Assembly (NCBI GenBank): GCA_030141605.1
Contig: JAQGDQ010001469.1
Span: forward strand, 1-22,500
From: Tubiluchus corallicola
Lineage: Eukaryota > Priapulida > Priapulimorpha > Priapulimorphida > Tubiluchidae
DNA length: 22,500 nucleotides
Direction of reading: 5' to 3'
The notes below the pieces were generated by a model. That model was given only the letters and a program-made list of their open reading frames with translations, was not told where the DNA came from and made no database searches. The translations under genes and the position numbers were made by a program. Of this stretch, positions 1 through 10,000 are shown one piece after another; position 1 is the first letter of the stretch, and every line of letters begins with the position of its first letter.

Positions 1-269
1 ATTCATATAATTGGTAATATATAAGTAAACATTTCTGACAGTTTCAGTTCTGTTACAAATAAATTACCAGGTTAACATAGCATAGGTTTCTTACCTGAGT
101 TTTATTAACATAAAAATCATATACAATAAAACAAATTTTCGATAATAACATTATATAGAAAGTTTTTTGGGTCGCCCTTTAGATTGTCTTGTCTTCCTCT
201 TTGAACAATGCACAATACAACCTCAACGTGCGAAGTGATATTTTCATCATTGTTTGCTTGCTGCTTCAG

Positions 270-416
270 GTGTCTCGCTATCCGTCTTGATGTCCAGCAC
301 TTTGCAAGTAAACCCGGACATACGGGAAGCCCATCAGCTGAAGGGTTGGTGGAAGATGGAAGGTTCCTCCGCGCAAACTCAGTCTCTTTCGACAGCGGGA
401 GGCAGTTCCGCTGGAG
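270..416 (+). pseudogene. Inverted, coding-intact duplicate of an RPA1 exon (DBD-B end)
   Basis: The 147-nt copy is flanked by TTCAG and GTAAGT, the same splice sites as the exon at 7984-7838. It encodes the same 48 residues. Four base differences separate the copies, all at third codon positions (ATA/ATC, TCC/TCG, GGA/GGG, GGC/GGT). It lies on the opposite strand to the rest of RPA1, so the main transcript would read it as antisense. I call it a duplicated exon or partial paralogue; it shows no sign of decay. It could belong to a second, plus-strand RPA1 copy whose upstream exons lie left of the window, but no plus-strand zinc-ribbon exon follows it. Confidence 0.85.
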
Positions 417-1797
417 GTAAGTTCGAAATTGCTTAAATGCAAAAATGATGCTTATAATCAACAATGGCGGCTCGTTGTTACAATTATTGGAGGTGCTGCT
501 TCAGAAAATGTTTAGCTATTATTTTTACACTGTGTAAGATTTGTAATTGTAATTTTAAGCAAACAAACAGACCAACGTTGATAAATCCTAAACAAACAGT
601 ACTGCTTTCTTACGAATAACCTAAACTGCCACAGTTCAAGAATATGCCAGTACACGGTTTTTAAATATGTGGCAAGTACTATGTGTGAGTGACAGTACTT
701 TCTCTACCTAGCAGTAGACACTAGTAGTGCAGCGTTAAGCGTGTTGTCTCAGACATGTGCACATGGCCGCCTGTGCTTAACAGCCGAGCATACCACAGTA
801 CTTCCCTCACGCGCTCTGGTTCCGCACAAGAGTAATGAAAGAACTAAAGAAGAAAGAGTTATTATATTGAATATTATCGATAATATTGAGTGAAAATAGG
901 AGGGCATCGCGGTTCCACAGTACCTATTCACAAGCCGCCACTGCTAGTCAGCAATGAAAAACACAACTTGCTGTGGGTTAAAGTGTTTGTAGTAGAACAA
1001 CTTACAACTGATTGAGTGTAGCCTTGATACTGGTGATCCCAGGAGAGGATTTGTTTTAATTATCACGACAAGCGTGTTTTGCGTTTAGTGTGTTCAGCCA
1101 AGCATTTTTTCTTTTCTTTTTTCTCCTCATCTCCTAAGTAATTCTTGCTCTTTCTCATACTTACTTTTTTTCATAAATTTTTCTATATTACACCTTTTTT
1201 CTTTCCATACTCTCAGTTTTTAAACTTTACTCACTAACCTTGGTCAAATTACCCTGTTAATAAGACCCCATTTGAAACTACTACATATAATAATCCTAAT
1301 TACTGAATAATTGTATTGTTTTGTTTAGATTTAGGTATCTAACTTTATTATTTTTTGTTTTGAGTTCTTTTTGGATATTTTGTATAATTTATACTGTTTT
1401 TATTATTAGTTTTTCTTATTCGTTTTTGTCTTTGTTATCTGCAGCATCACCGTTAATTTTTAATAGACTAATCTATTTATAAGAAAGAGCAGGAGACTAG
1501 ATGACCCTATGGTCCTTCCCTGCCCTGCTCCATGATTATAATTACTTAATATTTAAAAAAACTTTTGATGTTAAACTAATTGGAGAAACTAAATGTTCTA
1601 TGTTCTATGCAATGCATTACAAGCAAGAGCTTAGACTTGTGAGATAGATTCTGATACTCATTGCCGGATTGCTAGGCATTAACATTGAACACATCATCAG
1701 TGATCTGGGTATTTAAAGATTCAGACTGCAGTAGTGCATATCGGTTTTTGGCCAAATGACATGTTTACACCTGTTAAGTTGCCAGTTTTTTGTTTGC

Positions 1798-2100
1798 GAT
1801 CTGTAGCAGATCACGTGCGTTGCTGTGACCGTGTGTTTGCAATCTGTAGCAGATCACGTGCGTTGCTGTGACCGTGTGTTTGCAATCTGTAGCAGATCAC
1901 GTGCGTTGCTGTGACCGTGTGTTTGTGATCTGTAGCAGATCACGTGCGTTGCTGTGACCGTGTGTTTGCGATCTGTAGCAGATCAAGTGCGTTGCTGTGA
2001 CCGTGTGTCTGCGATCTGTAGCAGATCACGTGCGTTGCTGTGACCGTGTGTTTGCGATCTGTAGCAGATCACGTGTGACTGTGCGTTGCTTTGATTGTGT
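1798..2100 (+). repeat. 43-bp tandem array, left arm (about 7 units)
   Basis: Units of 43 bp begin at 1798, 1841, 1884, 1927, 1970, 2013 and 2056. Each starts with the dyad GATCTGTAGCAGATC, which overlaps a CACGTG palindrome (lost in the unit near 1985, where the base is A), followed by GCGTTGCTGTGACCGTGTG. It lies just upstream of the duplicated exon at 2143. The homologous array at 6120-6394 in the other arm has a different unit order. Confidence 0.93.
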
Positions 2101-2142
2101 GTAGCTGATCACCTGCTTGATATGAATTCCTGTTAATTTCAG

Positions 2143-2270
2143 CCTTTGCGACAAACTGGAAGACTTTGCAGCAGGTTAAAGAAGAAAATCTGGGATACGG
2201 CGACAAACCCGACTATATTTCACAGAAAGCTTCTGTCGTCTTTTTTAGGAAAGAGAATTGTCTGTATCAG
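2143..2270 (+). pseudogene. Inverted, coding-intact duplicate of an RPA1 exon (DBD-C start)
   Basis: The 128-nt copy keeps the TTTCAG acceptor and GTTGGT donor of its twin at 6092-5965, and the open frame from [10 protein letters not shown] to RKENCLYQ. There are four differences: TTG/TTA, CAG/CAA and CTG/CTC are synonymous, and the first, junction-spanning codon gives Ala here and Gly in the other copy. It is in phase with the duplicate at 270-416, so the two could be spliced together from a plus-strand transcript. No following zinc-ribbon exon exists on the plus strand in the window. Confidence 0.85.
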
Positions 2271-2476
2271 GTTGGTGTTTTCAAGATACTAGACTTGGCA
2301 ATTCAAATCTGTAATCTAAATCTTCGTACAGCACAGCAGAACTGTTAATAGAAACGTCAATAAAATTGTCGAATTATTAAGTATTGATAAGAACGGTTCA
2401 ACCCTTTGCAGTATTTTCATAATATTCATTATTAGTAGAACAAATGTGATTATTTAAAACATCAGAAAACCCTATA

Positions 2477-2817
2477 CAGTTATACAGTTAAACCGGACCC
2501 CGTTAGCCCGGATATCGGATAAGACGGACGTCATCCGTGGTAAAGGAAACTGACCGATTTCCGTCCGAGCCGGAGTGCTAAACACAACACGGCCTACCAA
2601 CTGTACAATAATTTCTTTATCCTCACAGGTTAACTATTTTAAAGTAATATACAGTATAGTACATAGTGCACAGTATATAGTGCAATGTATATAGGCCTTA
2701 TTAACGTGATTATTCCTGTATAATATAGACAATATGTAGGCATATCGGATAAATCGGACAATCGGCTACACCGGACCACCCACCCCCCAATTAGTCCGGT
2801 TTAACGAGGGTTGACTG
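2477..2817. mobile_element. Pogo/Tigger-like MITE with TA target duplication
   Basis: The 341-bp element begins CAGTTATACAGTTAAACCGG, and its other end, read inward, begins CAGTCAACCCTCGTTAAACC. Both ends share GTTAAACCGGAC and are flanked by TA (2475-2476 and 2818-2819). The right arm of the large repeat has the empty site at the matching place (single TA at 5765-5766, GCATAGTTACC on the bottom strand), which fixes the borders. CAGT ends with TA duplications are typical of pogo/Tigger elements. It has no transposase frame, so it is non-autonomous. Confidence 0.9.
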
Positions 2818-3095
2818 TAGTTACCTAGAGCTAAAAAAATTGCTTTGAAATTTTCTGTAACCTACCTACTGTATTATTGCGCACAGAGCTTGCGTTAGGA
2901 GTAACGTTGTAAATCTGATCTCCCGCGATGACTGTTAGGTGCAGCCGCATTTTAGAAGGTCGTTTGAAACAAGTTTAGATGACAATGTGTAAAGTTTAGA
3001 AAAATAATCAGAAAGTTCTGTAGCAGAACTAAGCAGTAGTATAAATTACTTTACCTAGACAGTAGGATGAATAAGTTGTCATATATAATATGTTG

Positions 3096-3489
3096 ACTGC
3101 GGCCAAATCGTGTTGAAAACACCGGTTCTCGTCTGATCACCGAAGTTAAGCAACGTAGAGCCTGGTTAGTACTTGGATGGGTGACCGCCTAGGAATACCA
3201 GGTGCTGTAGGCTTTCTTGATGCCCACACTGTATCTCGACACTAGGCGGAGGAGCTGCACAAGGCAGCCAACAGCTAGAGGGCGGAGGAGGTCATGTGAT
3301 CCAACGGCCATGTGTAGAGGAGTAAACCTTCCAAATCAGGAGTGTAGCCCCGAGGGCGGACCAGTGCAGCATGCTCACTGACTCCGGCAGCTCCTGCAGC
3401 CAACCTGGTGCCAAACGCTTTGCTTTACTTTGGACTACACCAGGGAGGAAGAGAGGGGTTCTGTTGTCTGGGTAACTCAGGATCTCCAT
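3096..3489 (+). mobile_element. 5S rRNA-derived SINE (left arm, 3'-truncated)
   Basis: Positions 3096-3215 align along the whole length of animal 5S rRNA. The best part is the 3' half: GCCTGGTTAGTACTTGGATG, then GGTGACCGCCTAGGAATACC and GGTGCTGTAGGC, covering the internal control region (box C). The 5' half is diverged (AAATCGTGTTGAAAACACC), so it is not a working 5S gene. A non-5S body follows to ~3489 and is shared with the right-arm copy, which is longer. A 5S head fused to an unrelated body is the layout of SINE3-class retroposons; I cannot name the family. The body ends abruptly in a (TAC)n tract. Confidence 0.82.
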
Positions 3490-3556
3490 ACTTCTACTTC
3501 TACTACTACTACTACTACTACCACTACTACTACGACCACTTCTACTACTACGACTT

Positions 3557-3587
<31 letters not shown>

Positions 3588-3637
3588 CACTACTACTACT
3601 TCTACTACTACTACTTCTACTACTACTACTACTACTT

Positions 3638-3668
<31 letters not shown>

Positions 3669-3716
3669 CACTACCACTGCTACAGTTGCTGCTGCTGCTA
3701 CTACTACTATTATTAG
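3490..3716 (+). repeat. (TAC)n/(CTA)n trinucleotide tract at the palindrome junction
   Basis: About 225 bp is almost pure TAC with occasional TTC, CAC and GAC interruptions. It starts exactly where homology between the arms and between the two SINE copies stops. It is open in several frames (poly-Tyr, poly-Thr, poly-Val), which is only a result of the trinucleotide period. Confidence 0.97.
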
Positions 3717-3954
3717 CATTTATTAGTTGTTAAAAACTGTCTCTTCAAGCCGTATTGTATAACCTGTTATTCAATAAAAATATGTTTAAACCAACTGAAA
3801 GACCAAGACAGGTATCATGGCGAGAGCAATCTATTTATAGAGGTTACATCGCACGCAAGTAACCCGATGAACAGAATCACTAAGTGTAACGAAACTGCGG
3901 AGTCATTACAGCCAGGAAGTCAAGAACAGATTGAGGAAATCAAGCAATGCTTAC
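3717..3954. other. Spacer between (TAC)n tract and zinc-ribbon exon
   Basis: This is single-copy-looking AT-rich sequence on the 3' side of the zinc-ribbon exon. I searched it on the minus strand for the next RPA1 exon (DBD-C strands after the zinc ribbon) and found none. A minus-strand AATAAA at 3724-3719 is present but has nothing else to support a polyadenylation site. Confidence 0.6.
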
Positions 3955-4068
3955 TGATAACATGATCCTCCATTTGAAATTGGGATAATTCCTGCTGCAC
4001 TTTTCACACCTGAACGTACCATCATTATTGTCAATCACTTTCTTATTACAATCACTAGTTGGACATGC
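3955..4068 (-). CDS. RPA1: RPA1 exon: DBD-C zinc ribbon, last visible exon
   Basis: The exon is 114 nt, exactly 38 codons, phase 0 at both ends, acceptor TTTTTGCAG, donor GTAAGC. The peptide runs [20 protein letters not shown], then [18 protein letters not shown]. Human RPA1 has a 38-residue match here ([13 protein letters not shown] ... RCEKC). The cysteine pattern C-x4-C-x13-C-x2-C equals the zinc site of human C481, C486, C500 and C503. The exon lies between the two arms of the inverted repeat, so it would sit in the loop of a folded transcript. The intact donor implies at least one more exon, but none is found down to position 1 on this strand. Confidence 0.97.
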
Positions 4069-7000
4069 CTGCAAAAATACATACACTTATCGACTAGCTG
4101 AGCCTGGAAACCCACACAGTACTTACTTTGTGTTTGCAAACTACAGCCGTCCATAAGTGGGCATAGTTAAAACTACGTTACGATACTTCAAAGTAGAATG
4201 CACCAAAAAATTTGGTCAAATGTCGATTTTTCGTATTTTATGAAAAGCAATGCTAAATATATTGGACTTCTATATTCTAGCATCAAATTATCATGAAAAA
4301 GTTAAAAAAACACTAAAAATTTAATTTTATAACCCTGTACACACTATCCTGTCTAGATCTAGAATTAGTATTAGAAACTAGTGTCTAGAAACTAGCACGG
4401 CAATTGTAAAAAAACTGAAATTTTCCGACTCCGATTGTAGCTCCTTGAAGCAGTCATTTCGCTTCTTGTTTTTTTCTCTTGCCAAGACCAGATCTTCGTC
4501 AGGAAGAGCCATCTACTGGATTTAAACATAACTTCAATGCGTTCTTGCAAAGTCCATAGAAACCAAAGTTTGTACGGTTGCTAAGTGTTTCGTAGAAACG
4601 CGACAAAAAACAATGGCTGACTCTAACAATGACTTTCTCAAGGTTATGTTTTTCAGTGTGTAGCCTGCACCTCAACTTCAACGCGGATTATCTCAGCTTG
4701 GAAAATACATCATGAAATATATGATACAAAGGGAAGTTGTTTAACTGCAACAGACCAAGTAGAGGTAGCTTCACATTTTATAATTTAATTTGGTGTTAGA
4801 TTTATTCTAATCCCCATTCTATCCTTTAATCTTGCTCAGTGCATTCAATTTTGTATGTAAGTATATACATTTTATATATATATATTTTGTATATAAGCTT
4901 AAAGCTTGTTATTGTGTATCTAGTCACTAATATACATAAAAACTATGTGGTTGGCATCCTTCTGTCTCGGAAGACAATGGAGTGTGCGCCAAGAGAGTCA
5001 GTTATTGATCACATTGATGGAGCTGCAGCGTCGACTGTGACTGAGCAGTCCGATCCTTGAACGTCTCCAGGGCGCACGCCTGGGCAAGGTGTATGGAGAT
5101 CCTGAGTTGCCCAGACAACAGGAACCCCGTCTCTTCCTCGCTGGTGTAGTCCAAAGGAAGGCGGAGCGATACGTTTGGCACCAGGTTGGCTGCAGGAGCT
5201 GCCGGAGTCAGTGAGCATGCTGCACTGGTCCGCCTTCGGGACTCCACTCCTGGTTTGGAAGGTTTACTCCTCTACACATGACCGTTGGGTCACTTGACCT
5301 CCTCCGCCCTCTAGCCGTTGGCTGCTTGTGCAGCTCCTCCGCCTAGTGTCGAGATACAGTGTGGGCATCCCGCAAGCCTACAGCACCTGGTATTCCTAGA
5401 CGGTCACCCATCCGAGTACTAACCAGGTGCCATGTTGCTTAACTTCGGTGATCAGACAAGAACCGGTGTTTTCAACATGATTTGGCCGTAGTCATATTAT
5501 ATATGACAACATATTAATCTTACTGTCTAGGTAAAGTAATTTATACTACTGCTTAGTTCTGCTACACAACTTTCTGATTATTTTTCTAAACTTTACACAT
5601 TGTCATCTAAACTTGTTTCAAACGACCTTTTAAAATACGGCTGCACCTAACAGCCATCGCGGGAGATCAGATTTACAATGCTATTGCTGACGCAAGCTCT
5701 ATGCGCAATAAGGCAGTATGTAGGTTATAGAAAATTTCAACGCAATTTTTTAGCTCTAGGTAACTATGCGGTTTTCTGATGTTTTAAATAATCACATTTA
5801 TTCTACTAATGATTTATGAAAATACTGCAAAGTGTGAAAGCATTCTTATCTATACTTAATAACTCACAATTTTATTGATGTTTCTATTAACAGTTCTGCT
5901 GTGCTGTACGAAGATTTAGATTACAGATTTGAATCGCCAAGTCTAGTATCTTGAAAACACCAACCTGATACAGACAATTCTCTTTCCTAAAAAAGACGAC
6001 AGAAGCTTTCTGTGAAATATAGTCGGGTTTGTCGCCGTATCCGAGATTTTCTTCTTTAACCTGTTGTAAAGTCTTCCAGTTTGTCGCAAAGCCTGAAATT
6101 AACAGGAATTCATATCAGGCACGTGATCTGCTACAGATCACAAACACATGGTCACAGCAACGCACTTAACACATGGTCACAGCAACGCACTTAACACACG
6201 GTCACAGCAATGCACGTGATCTGCTACAGATCGCAAACACACGGTCACAGCAACGCACGTGATCTGCTACAGATCGCAAACACACGGTCACAGCAATGCA
6301 CGTGATCTGCTACAGATCACAAACACATGGTCACAGCAACGCACTTAAGACACACGGTCACAGCAACGCACGTGATCTGCTACAGATCGCAAACAAAAAA
6401 CTGGCAACTTAACAGGTGTAAACATGTGATTTGGCTAAAAACTGATATGCACTACTGCAGTCTGAATCTTTAAATACCCAGATCACTGATGATGTGTTCA
6501 ATGTTAATGCCTAGCAATCCGGCAATGAGTATCAGAATCTATCTCACAAGTAGTAACAGTGCCACAAAAATGACTAAGCTCTTGCTTATGATGCATTGCA
6601 TCAGTGCTTGCATAGAACGTAGAACATTTAGTTTCTCCAATTAGTTTAACATCAAAAGTTTTTTTAAATATTAAGTAATTATAATCATAGAGCAGGGCAG
6701 GGAAGGACCATAGGGTCATCTAGTCTCCTGCCCTTTCTTATAAATAGATTAGTCTATTAAAAATTAACGGTGATGCTGCAGATAACAAAGACAAAAACGA
6801 ATAAGGAAAACTAATAATAAAAACAGTATAAATTATACAAAATATCCAAAAAGAACTCAAAACAAAAAATAATAAAGTTAGATACCTAAATCTAAACAAA
6901 ACAATACAATTATTCAGTAATTAGGATTATTATATGTAGTAGTTTCAAATGGGGTCTTATTAACAGGGTAATTTGACCAAGGTTAGTGAGTAAAGTTTAA

Positions 7001-10000
7001 AAACTGAGAGTATGGAAAGAAAAAAGGTGTAATATAGAAAAATTTATGAAAAAAAGTAAGTATGAGAAAGAGCAAGAATTACTTAGGAGATGAGGAGAAA
7101 AAAGAAAAGAAAAAATGCTTGGCTGAACACACTAAACGCAAAACACGCTTGTCGTGATAATTAAAACAAATCCTCTCCTGGGATCACCAGTATCAAGGCT
7201 ACACTCAATCAGTTGTAAGTTGTTCTACTACAAACACTTTAACCCACAGCAAGTTGTGTTTTTCATTGCTGACTAGCAGTGGCGGCTTGTGAATAGGTAC
7301 TGTGGAACCGCGATGCCCTCCTATTTTCACTCAATATTATCGATAATATTCAATATAATAACTCTTTCTTCTTTAGTTCTTTCATTACTCTTGTGCGGAA
7401 CCAGAGCGCGTGAGGGAAGTACTGTGGTATGCTCGGCTGTTAAGCACAGGCGGCCATGTGCACATGTCTGAGACAACACGCTTAACGCTGCACTACCAGC
7501 TTCTACTGCTAGGTAGAGAAAGTACTGTCACTCACACAGTATCTTGTCAATTGCCACATATTTAAAAACCGTGTACTGGCATATTCTTGAACTGTGACAG
7601 TTTAGGCTATTCGTAAGAAAGCAGTACTGTTTGTTTAGGATATATCAACGTTGGTCTGTTTGTTTGCTTAAAATTACAATTACAAATTACAAAATTAAAT
7701 TACACACGTTTGTTACGTTTTACACAGTATTAAAATAATGGCTAAACATTTTCTGAAGCAGCACCTCCAGTAATTGTAACAACGAGCCGCCATTGTTGAT
7801 TATAAACATGTTCGCATTTAAGCAAATTCGAACTTACCTCCAGCGGAACTACCCCCCGCTGTCGAAAGAGACTGAGTTTGCGCGGACGAACCTTCCATCT
7901 TCCACCAACCCTTCAGCTGATGGGCTTCCCGGATGTCCGGGTTTACTTGCAAAGTGCTGGACATCAAGACGGATAGCGAGACACCTGGAGCAGCAAGCGA
8001 ACAATGATGAAAATATCACTCCGCGCGTTGAGGTTGTATTGTGCATTGTTCAAAGAGGAAGACAAGACAATCTAAAGGGCGACCCAAAAAACTTTCTATA
8101 TAATGTTATTATCGAAAATTTGTTTTATTGTATATGATTTTTATGTTAATAAAACTCAGGTAAGAAACCTATGCTATGTTAACCTGGTAATTTATTTGTA
8201 ACAGAACTGAAACTGTCAGAAATGTTTATTTATATATTACCAATTATATGAATAGCATAATTATCACAAATAGCACAATGCACTAAAGCACAATAATCAC
8301 CTTATAAGGCATAACATGAATTCAATTTAGGTGCACCATAATGTTAACTATAATTTAGCAGTATAGGCTTATACAGAGAGACTTGCTCTGTTAGCCAGTG
8401 AAAGCTAAGAGAGTCGTCCTCGTTGCTCATGTAGAGCGGCCTTATATAAACTTTTCCTTCATAAATTAATCTAAATAGTGGGCTTCATGCAATGCATATA
8501 TGCATCTAAATAGTGGGCTTCATGCAATGCATACATGCATCTAAATAGTGGGCTTCATGCAATGCATACATGCATCTAAATAGTCGGCTTCATGCAATGC
8601 ATACATGCATCTAAATAGTCGGCTTCATGCAATGCATATATGCATCTAAATAGTGGGCTTCATGCAATGCATACATGCATCTAAATAGTCGGCTTCATGC
8701 AATGCATACATGCATCTAAATAGTGGGCTTCATGCAATGCATACATGCATCTAAATAGTGGGCTTCATGCAATGCATACATGCATCTAAATAGTCGGCTT
8801 CATGCAATGCATACATGCATCTAAATAGTGGGCTTCATGCAATGCATACATGCATCTAAATAGTGGGCTTCATGCAATGCATACTTGTATGGTCTGAAAC
8901 TAACTACAGACCTATTATAAGAGAAAATCTAAGTTTAACATTCAAGGCTATATTATAAGACTGTAGTTAAAGGAAAATTCATTAATTAGAAAAAATGCTA
9001 GAGAATTTGGGGGGAATTTTATAGACACATAAAATTAAATTTATCTTCGGGAAATATGCGATTTCCCGACAGTTATATTAGCATTACGCTCACCTGCTTA
9101 AACACTTATGTAGCAAGAAAAGAAACTTCTCAGCAATTTAAAATGTTTACACCAATTGGTAAAACGTCATTGACCCGCCTTACCAGTGTGAACCACTCAC
9201 TTGGCAAAAACATATTTTAAATGTTATTTATAAGATACAGTAATTCATACCTTTGTTTTGTTAGTGACGTGTGAGCTATGAATGCTCTGATTATTTTTTC
9301 AAACTTTGCGCCGTGTTATCTAAACTTGTTTCAAACATCGAAATGACTGCGCCTAACGATCATCGCAGGAGCTTAAATTTCAAGTATTACACAGCGTTGC
9401 TGCTAATACAAATTCTGTGCACAATAAAGGCATGTGTTGGGGATAATGATACTGCCATGTGCTGCCACCTTTTAGGCCTTGAATGAATTACTTGCTATAA
9501 ATTTGGACTGTATACTAATACTCAGGTGATTCATCTTTCTTCATACAGAAGGCAATAGGACAGTAAAGTGTCACACTGTCTAGATTCTGCTTAATTTAGC
9601 CTGATTTGATTATTTGGTAAATGTGACTTGTGACTTGCAGTTGTTGATGCTTTTAAGATTTAAATGCCAGAGCTGGCCAATATACGTAAGTTCAAAGTTT
9701 AATTTCTATTTGATGCAACATTTCTACTCTGCAACACTACATTTACAATTTTGTTGTAATCTGTAATGTTTTTGTAATTCACACCTAAATGATTTTTCAC
9801 ACCTAAATTTAATAAGGATATTCACACCTATTTTGATTTATTTTTTTTCCCGAGAACAAATAACCGTTAGCAAGCCAATGCGGAATTAGAAGTTTTTGTT
9901 TTGGGACATTCCGTCAGCTACAGTGTGTAAGTGACACAGAATTTCAAGACAATTTTTTAAGTTTTATATAAGTAAAGGGTTCTCTAGTTGTTTAAGAAAA

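Larger units (their letters stand above)
1..3490 (+). repeat. Left arm of a large inverted repeat carrying duplicated RPA1 exons
   Basis: Reading rightward from base 1 matches the reverse complement of the window reading leftward from 8253, and homology continues to about 3490, paired with 5088. The arm may begin left of the window. It holds, in order: copies of two RPA1 exons with their splice sites, a 43-bp tandem array, a MITE absent from the other arm, a dispersed-repeat segment and a truncated 5S-derived SINE. By eye, identity to the right arm is about 97% in the exons, roughly 92-95% plus indels in most introns, and more than 99% in 728-1600. Apart from these items I see no other gene in the arm. 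Confidence 0.95.
5088..8253 (-). repeat. Right arm of the large inverted repeat
   Basis: This is the inverted partner of 1-3490. It holds two RPA1 exons in the orientation of the main gene (7984-7838 and 6092-5965), the introns between and around them, a shortened 43-bp array and a 5S-derived SINE. Homology to the left arm stops at about 5088, where the SINE continues here but the left copy turns into a (TAC)n tract. The outer end at about 8253 is at least where the left arm is cut by the window edge. Private indels include about 36 bp near 7685-7720 and two short blocks near 6555-6615 that the left arm lacks. Confidence 0.95.

Noticed and set aside
117-464. 115-codon bottom-strand frame, with a 114-codon match at 7793-8137 on the top strand
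   Set aside because: It is antisense to the RPA1 exon copy in each arm; its conservation is explained by the exon on the other strand and by the duplication.
749-931. 60-codon frame with a hydrophobic stretch, identical in protein to 7289-7471
   Set aside because: The DNA is identical too, within an 870-bp block of near-identity that covers non-coding sequence, so the identity reflects arm homogenisation and not protein constraint. There is no recognisable similarity.
3096-3215. Possible functional 5S rRNA gene
   Set aside because: The 5' half is strongly diverged from animal 5S rRNA, there is no T-run terminator at its end, and it is fused to a repeat body.
3408-3726. Frames rich in Tyr, Thr or Val
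   Set aside because: They are translations of the (TAC)n microsatellite in three frames.
5002-5247. Two overlapping bottom-strand frames of 69-81 codons
   Set aside because: They lie in the GC-richer body of the 5S-derived SINE, which explains the lack of stops; no known protein.
1-8253. Palindrome as a missed-adapter or fold-back read artefact
   Set aside because: Such artefacts give arms identical apart from read errors. These arms differ by silent exon changes, a complete MITE with an empty site and rearranged arrays. A haplotype or paralogue misjoin is not excluded.
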